Source: Azolla caroliniana
Taxonomy: Eukaryota; Polypodiophyta
Reading direction: 5' to 3'
Assembly (NCBI GenBank): GCA_043228905.1
Contig: JBHGNT010000011.1
Span: 12,152,001-12,216,000 of the forward strand
Length of the DNA: 64,000 bases
Part shown: in pieces, positions 1 through 11,423 of the stretch
Layout: the number at the start of each line of letters is the position of its first letter
Numbering within the stretch: the first letter of the stretch is position 1
Made by a program: the position numbers and the translations under genes
The notes under the pieces: generated by a model
Seen by the model: only the letters and a program-made list of their open reading frames with translations
The model's database searches: none
Told to the model about the DNA's origin: nothing

Positions 1-1268
1 CGCATCCAATTCATGACTAATGAGGTCATGCACAATACATCCAACCACATCATAAAACTCATGACGTGCTCTACTCACCTCATTTGTCATTAACAATCGT
101 GGGCCAATCAACTCCTTAAAGTAATGAACACATATGTCAATTATTTTAGTAGGATCGACTATCCATTCATCACCTTGCTTCACATGTACCACATTAGATC
201 GAGTATAAGTAGGATGTAACGCTTGGAAAAACAAATGGGATTGACATTGATTATCTATGAGCCCATCCCTCAATTGTCGCATCTTCGCATAACGATAACT
301 TTGGCATTGCAACTGAGAAATGATAACATGCAATTGACTTTGGATATCCAAAAGCTCCTCATCTAAAGGTGCACGTATCAATAATGCATTACACCTAGAG
401 AGAACTTGTGAGAATTTTAGAAGAAGACCTCCTCTTCGTTGAGCATTAGTTACTCCATACATACGATGAACGATCTTAATATTTTGTAATGTGATATCCC
501 ATGCTTTAATTCCTTTAATATTCACTTCTTGTGAAAAATTTAATAAAATTTGCTCCATGAGAGAATCAAAGTGAGGTTGAAGCAAAAGAGAAGAGTTAAA
601 GCGTAATGGAGGCTTTCCAAGTAAAGATTTATACATGTCAATTGCATGACCACAAATCTCCAAACAAATAGGAAAATGATCTGAAGTTCCTACATCTTGT
701 AAAACTGCCATACGAAGTGATGTCGGTAAAAAAGAATCGTTATGCATCACATATATTCTATCTAACCGACTCCATGTTTGTCTATGTTGAGCGGATTGGA
801 AAGTAAAACTTGGATTGTTCCCATGCAACCATGTCCAAACATCCAACTTCAAAACCTCCACAGCCAATGAATCCCAAGCAAGTTGCTCAAGATCATCCAT
901 GATTGAATGTTCAGACGTAGATTGAGATACATCAACACACATGTTAAAATCACCCATAAGTAATCCTGGATGGCCCACACATAGGGTTTGACGAAGTGAG
1001 CCCCATAATGCAATACATTGAGTGGCTTGGTTAGGGGCATAAATCCCAACCACCCACACAACCTTGCCAAAAAAAGTGATTTCTAGAACCAAAAACCGAC
1101 CATAAGGATCATTATGCACCACCTGAGGAAAATACTTATCCCGCACGATTAATACCACACCTAAATAATCATTATTAAGATGTCCTGCATAGAATGATGA
1201 ATATCCACGCAAATGAACTGTGGATCCTGCTAAATCATGACACTTATGCTCAACTGCACATAATATAT
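1..1268 (-). pseudogene. LINE copy 1, ORF2 (endonuclease and start of linker), interrupted
   Basis: Reading the minus strand gives an L1-type apurinic endonuclease: the GDFN motif lies near 944-955 and the SDHF motif near 672-686, followed by the linker before the reverse transcriptase. The reverse transcriptase itself lies beyond the left window edge. The reading frame continues at its N-terminal side at 6549-6636, because a chromovirus has inserted in the middle of the endonuclease coding region. It is clearly the same family as the LINE at 8.8-12.6 kb, as the two proteins align along their length. This copy is not coding: there is an in-frame TGA at 6550-6552, where the other copy has a Trp codon. 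Confidence 0.85.
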
Positions 1269-1618
1269 TGTCAAGATTTGAACTCTTGACACGACCATGT
1301 TATAATATAGTATCATGGGTTAACCAATATATCTAATACACAGTTATGTATGTAATTGGTCCTTATTGTTTTGCTAGCATCATGTGCATAGTTGCTCCCT
1401 TGTAGTATTTATACTTGGCACATGCATGCATACCTACATGCTCTATTGTAGATTCACATGCGTGCAACAAGTATGCATGCCATGTAGTATAAATAGAGGA
1501 GTTCACCTTGAAGGAATTCAAGGTGAACAACACCAGTTATGGAGTCTTTTCGTTAATAGTACTCATCCATTTGTCTATCTTCTTTCTTGTCTCTTGAGCT
1601 TATGATCTATCCGTGACA
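1269..1618 (+). repeat. 5' LTR of chromovirus
   Basis: A 350-bp repeat, nearly identical to 6191-6543, starting TG and ending CA. It contains a TATA-like element (TATAAATA, near 1488-1495) that would drive element transcription, and a short inverted repeat around the sequence TTCACCTTGAA. It directly abuts the TATAT target-site duplication on its left. Confidence 0.95.
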
Positions 1619-1668
1619 GTTTATTCACCTTCCCATCCTCATAGCTCTCCCTCTCATAAGCCATAGCT

Positions 1669-2700
1669 ATGTCCGACTCAACTAGTGAGTTAGGCCAAAT
1701 AATGGTAGCCTTACAACAACTCCAACTTGAAAATGAAGCTCTTCGAAATTCTTTACAAGAACTTCAAGTTGGTGCCTCCCTATCCTCACAACCCCCGAAG
1801 CCTAGTCTCCCACAACAACCTAGCCTAGAGCCTGATCTTCTACCAACATCTAGCCTAGCTTCGTCACATTTTCTTGAGCCTAAGGTTAGCCTCCCAGAAA
1901 AATTTGATGGAACGAGGTCGCGTTTCCGAGGGTCCATCAACCAAGTTCGACTTATCATTCGGCTACAACCTCAACATTATGGAGATGGTCTTCGACAAGT
2001 CGGCCTTGTGAGCACCCTTCTCTCCGGTCCGCCCCAAGCTTGGTTTGCACCATTGGTAGAAACCTCTTCACCTCTATTGGAGAACTTTCCCGCCTTCCTT
2101 GCCGAGTTAGAGGCCACATTTGGAGAGACGGACCGACGACGCACAGCTCTTAACAAGATTTATGCACTTGAACAAGGTTTGCATGCAGCTTCAGTCTATG
2201 CTTAAGAATTTCGACAACTAGCATGCGACGTCAATTGGGATGATCAAGCTTTAGTTGATCACTTTCGGCGCGGCCTTCGAAGCAATGTCAAGAATCTTCT
2301 CTTAAACTTTCCGGAGCCCACCTCGTTATCCCAAGCGATTTCACAAGTAGTCCATTGTGACAATCGTCTATTCGAATTTCGTCAGGAAGAGCGCCGAACT
2401 TGGGTTCCACCTCATTCACTTCCACGCCACGGCCCGGTCATACAACCCCAACCATCCCCCCCACCGACTGCGTCACACTCCCCTACTTTGGTAGATGCTC
2501 CTGTCCCCATGGAAATTGATCAAACCCGATTTCGGCCATTGACTGATGTCGAACGACAATTTCGGCGGGCTAATGGCTTGTGCATGTATTGTGGCGCCTC
2601 TGGTCATGTCGTTCGCCATTGTCCTAGGAGTAATCGCCCACAATTCCATCGAGCTAATGGACCCCACCATCTGGAAAACGACATCGTTCAGTTGCAGTAG
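1669..2700 (+). pseudogene. gag: chromovirus Gag, interrupted
   Basis: The frame starts at an ATG 50 bp after the 5' LTR. It begins with a coiled-coil-like, Gln/Leu-rich N terminus, followed by a capsid-like domain (the FDGTRSRFRG and LLSGPPQAWFAPL segments). A TAA stop at 2203-2205 breaks it. The same frame family resumes to a zinc knuckle of the CX2CX4HX4C type (CMYCGASGHVVRHC, near 2581-2622) and ends with TAG at 2698-2700. The capsid wording resembles the Tcn1/sushi-like chromoviruses rather than common angiosperm lineages; that is recognition from memory, not a search result. Confidence 0.85.
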
Positions 2701-2748
2701 GAGCCATGCAACTGGACATCTCCCCTCGCCGGACCATCAGGTTTCACA

Positions 2749-5700
2749 TTGGAGGTATGGCTTTCATTTAACTCTAGTTCCATTCAGTTTGTTGCTTTAC
2801 TTGATTCTGGGGCATCTTCTTGCTTCATCGACATCGTGTTTGCCCAAGCACATGGTGTACCTGTCGTTGGCCTCTCAAAACCCATTCTCATTGAAGCCAT
2901 CGACGGGTGCGTCCTCTCGTCATGTGCAATTACTCAAGCTACAATCCCATTAGGGCTTTGTGTGGGCTCACACCAGGAGGAGCTCACCTTTTACCTCATC
3001 GCATCTCCTCAACATCTGATCTTCTTAGGACTAACGTGGTTGGAGGCACACAATCCAATAGTGGATTGGTGCAACCGCTCGATCACATTTAGCAAGCCAG
3101 GATGCTCGTGCAAAAGTATGATGGTAAATTCAGTTTCCCATCCTTCGGAGAAGGTCGATTCCGATTTGACTACCCCATCATCGGTCCAGGATGGGTTTGT
3201 TGGTGGCGCCGTTTCTAACACACTCCATGTTATTCCCGACAAATACCAACACTTCTCCGATGTATTTGAAAAATGTAATGTTGATCGTTTGCCTGAACAC
3301 CGGCTCTACGACTGTCCGATTGATCTTCAAGAAGGTGCGTGTCCACCCTTTGGTCCTCTATATGCGTTGTCTGCACCAGAGTTGAAGGCCCTTCGTGTGT
3401 ATCTCGATGAGAACCTCGAGAAAGGATTTATTCAACCTTCTAAGTCACCAGCCAGGGCCCCCATTTTATTTGTGAAGAAGAAGGATGGCTCTCTACGCTT
3501 ATTCGTCGACTACCGAGGTCTCAACAAACTCATTGTGCGCAACCGCTATCCGCTACCTCTAATCCCCGAACTCCTTGATCGGCTCCGAGTTGCGCATGTC
3601 TTCTCCAAAGTTGATCTGCGTGGAGCGTATAATCTAGTTCACATCAAGCCGGGGGATGAATGGAAAACCGCATTTCGAACACAGTATGGGCATTTCGAAT
3701 ACAAGGTAATGCCTTTTGGTCTTACTAACGATCCAACAGTTTTTCAACATATGATGAACGATATATTCCGGGAATATCTTGATCATTTTGTTGTCATTTA
3801 CCTTGATGATATTCTCATTTTCTCGCCAAACATGGAGGAGCACACTCGCCAAGTCCGATTAGTTCTTGCCAAACTTCGCGAGCATGGTCTTTATGCCAAA
3901 GGCAAGAAATGCGAGTTCGACCGTACCTCGATCGAATTTCTGGGCTACATCATCTCGCCCACTAGCATCACCATGGATATGAAGAATGTCTCTGTCATTC
4001 AGGCCTGGGTGACTCCAAAGCGACTTAAAGATGTGCAATCCTTCCTCGGCTTCGCGAATTTTTACCGTCGCTTCATCAAGGGGTTTTCCACCCTAGCACA
4101 ACCTCTTATCACTCTCACTCGTAAAGGCACTCCATTTTTATGGACCTCGGAGGCGCAAACTGCGTTCGACTCACTCAAACACGCATTCATCACTGCCCCG
4201 GTGCTGCTACATGCCGACCCCACAAAACCCTTCCAAGTCGAAACCAATGCCTCTGACTTCGCCATTGGTGCCATCTTATCCCAGGCAGACGACACCAACC
4301 TAATGCACCCAGTGGCTTACTACTCCCGGAAATTCACGGCATCCGAAATCAATTATCCCATATACGACAAGGAGCTTGCTGCTATCATTGCTGCCTTTGA
4401 AGAATGGCGACCCTACTTGGCCGGCGCACAACATCGTCTCCAAGTAGTGACTGATCATAAAAATTTAGTTTATTTTTCCATCACTCGTACTTTGAATCGA
4501 AGGTATGTCCGTTGGTTGACATTTCTCGCCGACTACGATTTTGAGATCGTATTTCGACCTGGTGACCAACATGGGAAGGCCGATGCCCTTTCTCGTCAAG
4601 CTGACCTTGCACTCCGCCCTAGGGATGCTGCTTATGCTCAACAATCTAGAAGTTTGTTGAAACCCGACCAATTGCATCTTTTTGCCACTTGTATGTTGCA
4701 GGATGATTCATTACTCCAACAGATCACTGATGCATCCAAGACCGATGCGTTCGCCAACGAGATTCGAGATAGTCTACAAAACCCCTCCAAGGCGACCAAA
4801 AGGAAGGATCTTGACACCTTCACCATACACGAGGGTTTGTTGTTCCGAGATCATGTCTTATATGTCCCAGAGGGCCCATGTCGCACCCGGGTGTTGCGGG
4901 AATGCCACGATGACCCACTTGCAGGTCATTTCGGGGTCGCGAAAACCCTCGAGCTAATCTCTCGGGGGTATTGGTGGCCACAACCATGGAAGTTGGTCAA
5001 AGAATACATAAAGAGTTGTGAGGTTTGTGCTCGCTCCAAAGTCATTCATCATCGGCCATACGGCTTACTACAGCCGCTTCCATGTCCTCGTCGTCCCTGG
5101 GCCTCTATCTCTATGGACCTGATAACTGATCTACCCTTGGTCAATAGCTATGACTCAGTGTTGGTCGTTGTCAATTGGTTTACGAAGATGGCTCACTTCA
5201 CTCCATGCTCCAAAACCATTTCTGGAGAAGGAATGGTGCATCTACTACTCAACAATGTGGTACGCTTGCATGGACTCCCCGATGATGTCATCTCCGATCG
5301 CGGACCCCAGTTTGTCTCTCACTTCTAGCAGCGCCTGCTACAAAATTTAGGCATCTCTGTCAAGTTGTCATCTGCTTATCACCCCCAAACTGACGGGCAA
5401 ACGGAGCGTGTCAACCAAATCCTTGAGCAGTATCTTCGGTGCTCTGTTAGTTACCAACAAGATGATTGGGTCAACTACTTTCGCTCGCGGAATTTGCCTA
5501 CAATAATTCTCTCCATGCATCGACTGGCGTCACTCCCTTCTTTGCCAACTATGGTTTACATCCTCGCTACAACATTTCCCTTCCTACCACTTCCGTGAAC
5601 CCTTCGGCGGAGGATCGTGCTCGTATTTTGGAAGAACTACATCATGATTTATCCTTGGAGCTTAGTCTTGCTAGTGAACGATACAAGCAGCAAGTTGATC

Positions 5701-6189
5701 GCCATCGATCTGCCACTCCACACTTTGTCGTTGGAGACATGGTCTGGTTGTTACGTTGACACATCTCTACTACTCGTCCATGTGCGAAACTTGATTACAA
5801 GAAGTTGGGACCATTCCGTATCATCAAGTGCATCAATCTTGTCGCCTTCCGGCTCGCCCTTCCATCCCACTTCTGGATTCATGATGTTTTTCATGTCTCC
5901 CTCCTCGAACCCCATTATGCTTCACAACTCCCAAGACGTCAGGCCCCTCCACCACCACCTGTGCAATTGACGACAGGGGACGAATACGAGATCGACCAAA
6001 TCCTTGACTCGCGTTGGCACCGTTGACACTTGCAATACCTTGTCCTATGGAAGGGTTACCCCATGTCTGAGGCCACGTGGGAACCATCGGAAAATTTACA
6101 AAATGCCCCAAAGGTCGTCCAAGATTTTCATCACCGATATCCCCACAAACCAGTGGCCGGTTTGGGAAGGCGGTGTCGGAGGGGGGATA
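2749..6189 (+). pseudogene. pol: chromovirus Pol: protease, RT, RNase H, integrase, chromodomain
   Basis: A long open frame to 5328 carries a retropepsin-type LLDSGAS motif near its start. It then has a reverse transcriptase with DYRGLNK and the catalytic YLDD (3799-3810), an RNase H with VTDHKNL, and an integrase with the HHCC finger. The first two acidic residues of the DDE core follow (MDLITDLP and ISDRGPQF). A TAG at 5326-5328 separates these from the third acidic residue in the GQTERVNQ segment. A frameshift follows near 5460, a stop at 5757-5759, and a TGA at 6024-6026 inside the chromodomain. The chromodomain is recognisable from YEIDQILDSR and YLVLWKGYP with ATWEP. Inactive as it stands. 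Confidence 0.92.
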
Positions 6190-6190
6190 A

Positions 6191-6543
6191 TGTCAAGATT
6201 CGAACTCTTGACACGACCATGTTATAATATAGTATCATGGGTTAACCAATATATCTAATACACAGTTATGTATGTAATTGGTCCTTATTGTTTTGCTAGC
6301 ATCATGACATGCATAGTTGCTCCCTTGTAGTATTTACACTTGGCACATGCATGCATACCTACATGCTCTATTGTAGATTCACATGCGTGCAACAAGTATG
6401 CATGCCATGTAGTATAAATAAAGGAGTTCACCTTGAAGGAATTCAAGGTGAACAACACCAGTTATGGAGTCTTTTCGTTAATAGTACTCATCCATTTGTC
6501 TATCTTCTTTCTTGTCTCTTGAGCTTACGATCTATCCGTGACA
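6191..6543 (+). repeat. 3' LTR of chromovirus
   Basis: A 353-bp partner of the 5' LTR. It carries a 3-bp insertion relative to the 5' copy near 6304-6308 and four substitutions. It is preceded by the polypurine tract and followed by the TATAT target-site duplication, after which the interrupted LINE resumes. Confidence 0.95.
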
Positions 6544-6548
6544 TATAT

Positions 6549-6636
6549 CTCATTCTTTACTTAATAAAGTTTGCCATAATATATACTTCTTATGAGGAGA
6601 ACATGCCCCTCTCACATTCCATGTTACCACTTTCAT
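6549..6636 (-). pseudogene. LINE copy 1, ORF2 N terminus
   Basis: The ATG is at 6634-6636 (minus strand) and gives the characteristic endonuclease start MKVVTWNVRGAC. It matches MKIVTWNVRGVC of the second LINE. The in-frame TGA at 6550-6552 replaces the Trp of the sister copy just before the chromovirus insertion site. The reading frame then continues at 1268 on the other side of the inserted element. Confidence 0.85.
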
Positions 6637-6649
6637 TCAGTCAACAATG

Positions 6650-8196
6650 TTATGGGTACACTTGCTCCTTTAGAGCAACGGATGTCATGAAACTACTCAA
6701 AGCATGTTCCAATGCTGCATATGGATTTTCATGCACCATATCCTTAGAGTTGTCTATCGAACTCTTTTGTTTAGGTTCTCTCGCTTGATGAAAACCTCGA
6801 GAATTTGATGAATTTACAACCCGTCCCAATGAATCAAATTGAAGGTGAAGGGGTAATCCCTTATCCCTAAATTGTCTTTGCCAAGGAACTTTTCGAGGAC
6901 CTTCCCTAGTTCCTGAATTACTTTTCCAAGTAGTCTCACAAGTAGTGGGCAAACTATTACGTTGCATATTCATTAATTTGCTCTTCGACTTGCCCAAGTA
7001 ACCTGATGCCAATCCTTTTCAACAACATCATTACTAGTTCTATCCAACGGTTTTTTCTCCTTATCTATAAGCACCAAATTTTGTTTTTCCATATCCATAG
7101 ATTGAGTTCCCTTATTCTTAGGGCCCAAAACCTTGAAGAGAAACCTCTTTATAACCTGCTCTAGATGATGTTCCTTCATCCATAACAACCACCATATCTG
7201 ACACACCAACATCTCTCCCAACTCCTTCCTTACCATTCCCTTCATTAGGAACCTCTATAGTTGAAGGACAATGACGATGGCATTCCACCATAAAGGGACC
7301 CCATCCACCACATCCAAAACAATGACCTGCAAATGTCTCCCACTTCAATTTAAAACAAAGTCTTTTCATTCCAGGTGTGTTCATACGCACCCATCCTGGC
7401 TTGTTACGACTTGTATCCCATAACACACAAAATTTGCACTTATTTGTAGCATTTGCATGTGGAGATACCAACACTTTACCCGTTTGACTTATCAATTCTG
7501 GTAAAAGTGGCCATAAAAAAGCATGCTTACAATCCATTGTTACCCAAACAGGACATTCTTGTTTCAACAATGCATGATAGTCCACAACAGGGGACCATTG
7601 CATTACATGCACCAATCGTTTATCAAAAAACACTGGAACTTTAGCCAACAGTGCACTTCGATGTTCCGGTGAACGAAACACTACATCATAAAACCCTTGT
7701 GGTCCTACATATATATTTTCAACACAATTTGGTGACACGATTGTATTCAACCATTGTTTAATCCAATTAATGTATGGGAGTTTCCCAGTGAAAAACAATA
7801 TAACTGCATGATCATAAAATACATCAAAAGATTGCAACACTACCTTAGCATCAACATCCACATCATGCACATCCTCATCATTGCATTTTCATTTTCTTCC
7901 ACAATATCAGACAATAAGGTATTGGCAATTCCCCATAAAGTATCCCAATTACAATTATCCTTGTCAACCTCATCTTCATGTATTACTTCGGCATATGTCG
8001 TTTTTTTCTCATTAATTTCCTCAATGCCCTTAAACCTCTTAGAGCTTCTAATGTCTTCCCTTTCACGATTACATTTAACCATCACGTTACTCTTTTTTGG
8101 ATCAATTGTTTCCATATCGATGTCCCCCACAATTTGAGAGGAATTCATGTTTATATTCATTATTCTTGATGTGATAGTGATCTGGGATAAAAACAA
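6650..8196 (-). pseudogene. LINE copy 1, ORF1 (DUF4283-like, zinc knuckle), frameshifted
   Basis: The minus-strand frames together make a plant L1 ORF1 protein. An N-terminal charged region (about 7870-8196) is followed by a DUF4283-like nucleic-acid-binding segment (about 7300-7850), a zinc knuckle and a basic tail that ends at 6650. The reading frame changes near 7865, between about 7120 and 7245, and near 7000. The knuckle reads CFGCGGWGPFMVEC: the position that is His in the sister LINE (CFKCGGLGHFMAEC) is Pro, so zinc binding is probably lost. ORF2 begins about 14 bp downstream. Confidence 0.8.
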
Positions 8197-8496
8197 TTTT
8201 CCATGAACAAGAAAGACAACCGGAACTCACCTGATTGAAGAGGTGGAAGATGATGAATACAATCGAAGACCCGCAATGTGTGTTGAGTATGTGGATGCCG
8301 ACAACACAAGATTCCTTATTTTAATCGCTGCTTCTCGCACAGATCACCAAATTTAACTTGCTATATCTCGTTACGAAGCTCTAATCGAGTGCTTTCCAAT
8401 GCATGTCTTTATGCTTGATTCCGTTATCAATAGAGAGCGCAACAATAAAAACAATTTCGCTTTTTCTTCCTCTCTCCACTCTTGCTTTTTTTTTCG

Positions 8497-8502
<6 letters not shown>
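8197..8502. other. probable LINE 5' untranslated remnant; no gene seen
   Basis: This lies upstream of LINE copy 1 ORF1 and ends in a pyrimidine-rich run. It may be the 5' end of the LINE. I see no open frame or RNA gene. Confidence 0.4.

Positions 8503-8538
<36 letters not shown>
8503..8538. repeat. (CT)n microsatellite
   Basis: A nearly pure CT dinucleotide run on the plus strand, immediately before the first SINE-like head. Confidence 0.95.
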
Positions 8539-8540
<2 letters not shown>

Positions 8541-8544
8541 ATCA

Positions 8545-8640
8545 TAATTAGCTTACCCTAATGGTAAGTCAATAACACTACAAGCACTGTGTCTTGGGTT
8601 TGAAACCCAATTTCCTCACCTCTCTATTATATACTTCATA
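8545..8640 (+). mobile_element. tRNA-derived SINE head (plus strand)
   Basis: An A-box-like sequence (TAGCTTACCCTAATGGTA, about 8549-8566) and a B-box-like sequence (GGGTTTGAAACCC, about 8597-8609) have the spacing of an internal RNA polymerase III promoter. No complete cloverleaf is apparent, so I call it a SINE head rather than a tRNA gene. Its 3' limit is uncertain. Confidence 0.5.
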
Positions 8641-8658
8641 TATATCTCTATTTCACTA

Positions 8659-8746
8659 GATGCCACTGTGGAATGTAGGGGTTGAACCCATGACCACCTA
8701 CACTGGTCCCCATTGGGCAACCTTACCAACTGAGCTACATCCATCT

Positions 8747-8750
<4 letters not shown>
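8659..8750 (-). mobile_element. tRNA-derived SINE head (minus strand)
   Basis: On the minus strand the A box is TAGCTCAGTTGGTAAGG (plus coordinates 8721-8737) and the B box is GGGTTCAACCCC (8678-8689). Both are close to canonical, with normal spacing. The element starts next to a CT microsatellite and points towards the other SINE head. The acceptor and anticodon arms do not pair convincingly, which argues against a functional tRNA. Confidence 0.65.
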
Positions 8751-8803
<53 letters not shown>

Positions 8804-8816
8804 CTATCTCTCTCTC
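8751..8816. repeat. (CT)n / (CTAT)n microsatellite
   Basis: A CT-rich run between the minus-strand SINE head and the truncated 3' end of LINE copy 2. Confidence 0.95.
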
Positions 8817-8821
8817 GTAAA

Positions 8822-11303
8822 TGTATGTTTATATTAAACAACATGATAATACAAAAAAACCTTGCTATCAAAACTACGTCAAAGGTAGCGATGTGGCAAT
8901 GACAACCTTCTAAGGTGTTGCAATACAAAGCAACACAAATGTACCTCATTTGGGACAAAGTTCCCATACAACATAATTGTGAAAATGGCCACTCCAAATG
9001 CAGACAAATCTTCCCTTTATCTAGTATTCGGCCACTCCAAACAAGATTAACCAAATCTTGTTCAGTGCATCTAATCAACAATGACTTGTGCATATTAATA
9101 TGTAAACCTGATGCTAAGGCAAAGATCTTCCACACCTCCATGGCTTTGGCTATGTTACTGGGATGCGCCTTGAGAAACAAAAAAGAATCATTTGCCAATG
9201 CTTGAGCTATCAGCTGATTCCCTGAGGGTAAAACAAGTCCCACTATATCTCGACATATCGCTAACTCATGCATTTTAACCAAAAGTGGGTGGGTAACAAT
9301 GACAAATAATAATGGACTCAATGGAAATCCTTGTCTCACTGACCTTGTTAATGATATTGTTAGTCACTCCACCATTTAACATGACATGTGACACTACACC
9401 TAATCCCAACATAAATGAGAGTCGAGACATCCTTGTACCAAAACCCATCTCAGACATAAGTTGGGCAAGAAATGACCAATTGACATGATCATAAGCCTTC
9501 TCAATATCCAATTGTATCATAACAATTTCTTGTTTTGATTCCTTCGCATAATCCACAGCCATTTGAACATTTAAAATGTTATGAAGGATGTCCCTTCCTG
9601 CAATAAATCCATATTGCATAGGATGTACAATAAAGGGTAATACCTTCTTAAGTCGATTGGCAATTACTTTGGTAAAAATCTTGTATAAACCACCCATTAA
9701 TGATATTTGCCTCCACTGACCAAATGAAGTAGGAGAAGCAACTTTAGGTATAAGTTTGATGAGCCCAATCTTCCAAGAACTAGGCATGTTACCAGAACTC
9801 CACACTTCTTGAAAGATTGTTGTAAGGGGGCCTTTAAGATCTTGAACAAATGATTTTAAAAACTCATTCGTAATTCCATCCCAACCTAGACTTTTATCAT
9901 TAAATGCAAGATGTGATAAGACCGACTCCACCTCTTCTTCTCTTATGTCCTCTTCTATACTCATCACAACCTGTTGCCTAACATTGCCCTTGATGGATTG
10001 AAAAAACATTGATCGTGCTTCTTTCATATCATTATCTAGAATACTTTCATGACCTAGAAGTTTTGTAAAATGTTGAATACAATTATCAATAATTACTTGT
10101 GGATTTGTACTCAAAGTTCCATCAACTTTTATGCGTACCACATTCATTCTAGCATGAGATGCATGTAACCCATGAAAGAATTTATGTGAGACAGAGTTAT
10201 GATCATATACCTCTTGTTTCTTGTCCCTCACCTAAAACTATTGATAACTTCTGACCTGAAGATCTTGTAGTGCTTGATTCAATGTAACTTGAATATCCAA
10301 TAATATGTCATCCACCGGGCTTGAGACCAACAAAGCATTACACTTGTGTAATAATTGTTGGAGTGCTCTCACTTTTTTTTACGGACAATTTCTTGAGAAA
10401 TCCCATAATGTCAAGCAAACCGTTGAATATTATAAAGGCAAACATCCCAGGAAGAAGCACCACCAATATTAACGTGTCTTCTAAATTCTCCCACTAGTTG
10501 TCCCATAGCATGCTTGAAACGGTCATGCTCAAGAAAAGAAGAATTAAATCTAATTGATTGTCTTCCCAATAAAGCTTTAAAACCATCCACCCCTTGATGT
10601 GTGCATTCCAAGATAACTGGAAAATGATCAGACGATGCAATACCTCTATATACCTGCATAATCAACACTTCTGGCAAAAACCTTTCATCATGCATTATAT
10701 ATATGCGATCCAACCTACTTCAGTCGATCTGAATTGTGTGGATTGGAAAGTATACCTAGAATTTGTTCCATTAATTCAAAGCCATGCATCTTACTTCAAA
10801 ACCTCTATTGCAAATAAGTCCTAAGCCACTCTTTCTGGAGCATCCATCAAACTATGCATCGAAGTAGATTGCCCCACCTCTGAACACATATTGAAATCAC
10901 CCAATAAAAATCCTGGATTTCCATTACTAAGAACTTCATTCAAACGTTGCCAAAGTTCAATACGTTGAGAGACTTCATTTGGTGCATAAATACCAACAAT
11001 CCAAATCCTTTGCCCTTCATAATTTATCTCAACCACTATGTACCGACCATGTATATCACTTTGAACCACCACTGGTTGCAAGGTATCTTTAACAATAAGA
11101 ATTACACCTGAATAAAGTCCACCAATGACACCCGCATAACAGACATGATACCCATTATGTTGAATAAAAGACCCAACCTTAGCATGGTCCTTATGCTCTA
11201 CTGCACACAATATATCCCATTGCCCCTCAAAAACATTTTTCCACATACCAAACTTCTTAGAAGGAGAACAAACACCCCTTACATTCCACGTGACTATCTT
11301 CAT
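8822..11303 (-). pseudogene. LINE copy 2, ORF2: endonuclease and reverse transcriptase, 3' truncated
   Basis: The ATG is at 11301-11303 (minus), giving MKIVTWNVRG. The endonuclease covers about 10400-11303, with GDFNM and SDHFP motifs. The reverse transcriptase (about 8900-10000) carries IPK, a QLDIEKAYDHVNW block and RQGFPLSP. The catalytic FADD box reads LANDSFLF (9180-9200): the first Asp is Asn. The frame is broken near 10830-10710, 10400 and 9340. It ends in a CT microsatellite without the thumb, RNase H or poly(A) tail. It is therefore a dead, 3'-truncated copy of a plant L1-like element. Confidence 0.9.
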
Positions 11304-11423
11304 CAACACTAATTAGGTTACTTCTTCAAAACCTGATCGCGTTCCCATTGAGCTAATATCTCTGGGATATCTCCAAAATAATCACTTAAGACTACAAAAG
11401 CATTTTGTATAGATGGTAGCTGG

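Larger units (their letters stand above)
1269..6543 (+). mobile_element. Ty3/gypsy chromovirus, nested in a LINE
   Basis: This is an LTR retrotransposon with LTRs at 1269-1618 and 6191-6543 that begin TGTCAAG and end GTGACA. It is flanked by the 5-bp target-site duplication TATAT (1264-1268 and 6544-6548). Internal order is Gag, protease, reverse transcriptase, RNase H, integrase, chromodomain. A G-rich polypurine tract lies directly before the 3' LTR (about 6178-6190). I could not recognise a standard primer-binding site after the 5' LTR. The two LTRs differ by four substitutions and one 3-bp indel, so insertion was fairly recent. The coding region nevertheless carries several stops and a frameshift, so the copy is not autonomous. 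Confidence 0.95.

Noticed and set aside
8545-8750. Possible tRNA genes
   Set aside because: A and B boxes are present, but acceptor and anticodon stems do not pair. They fit SINE heads.
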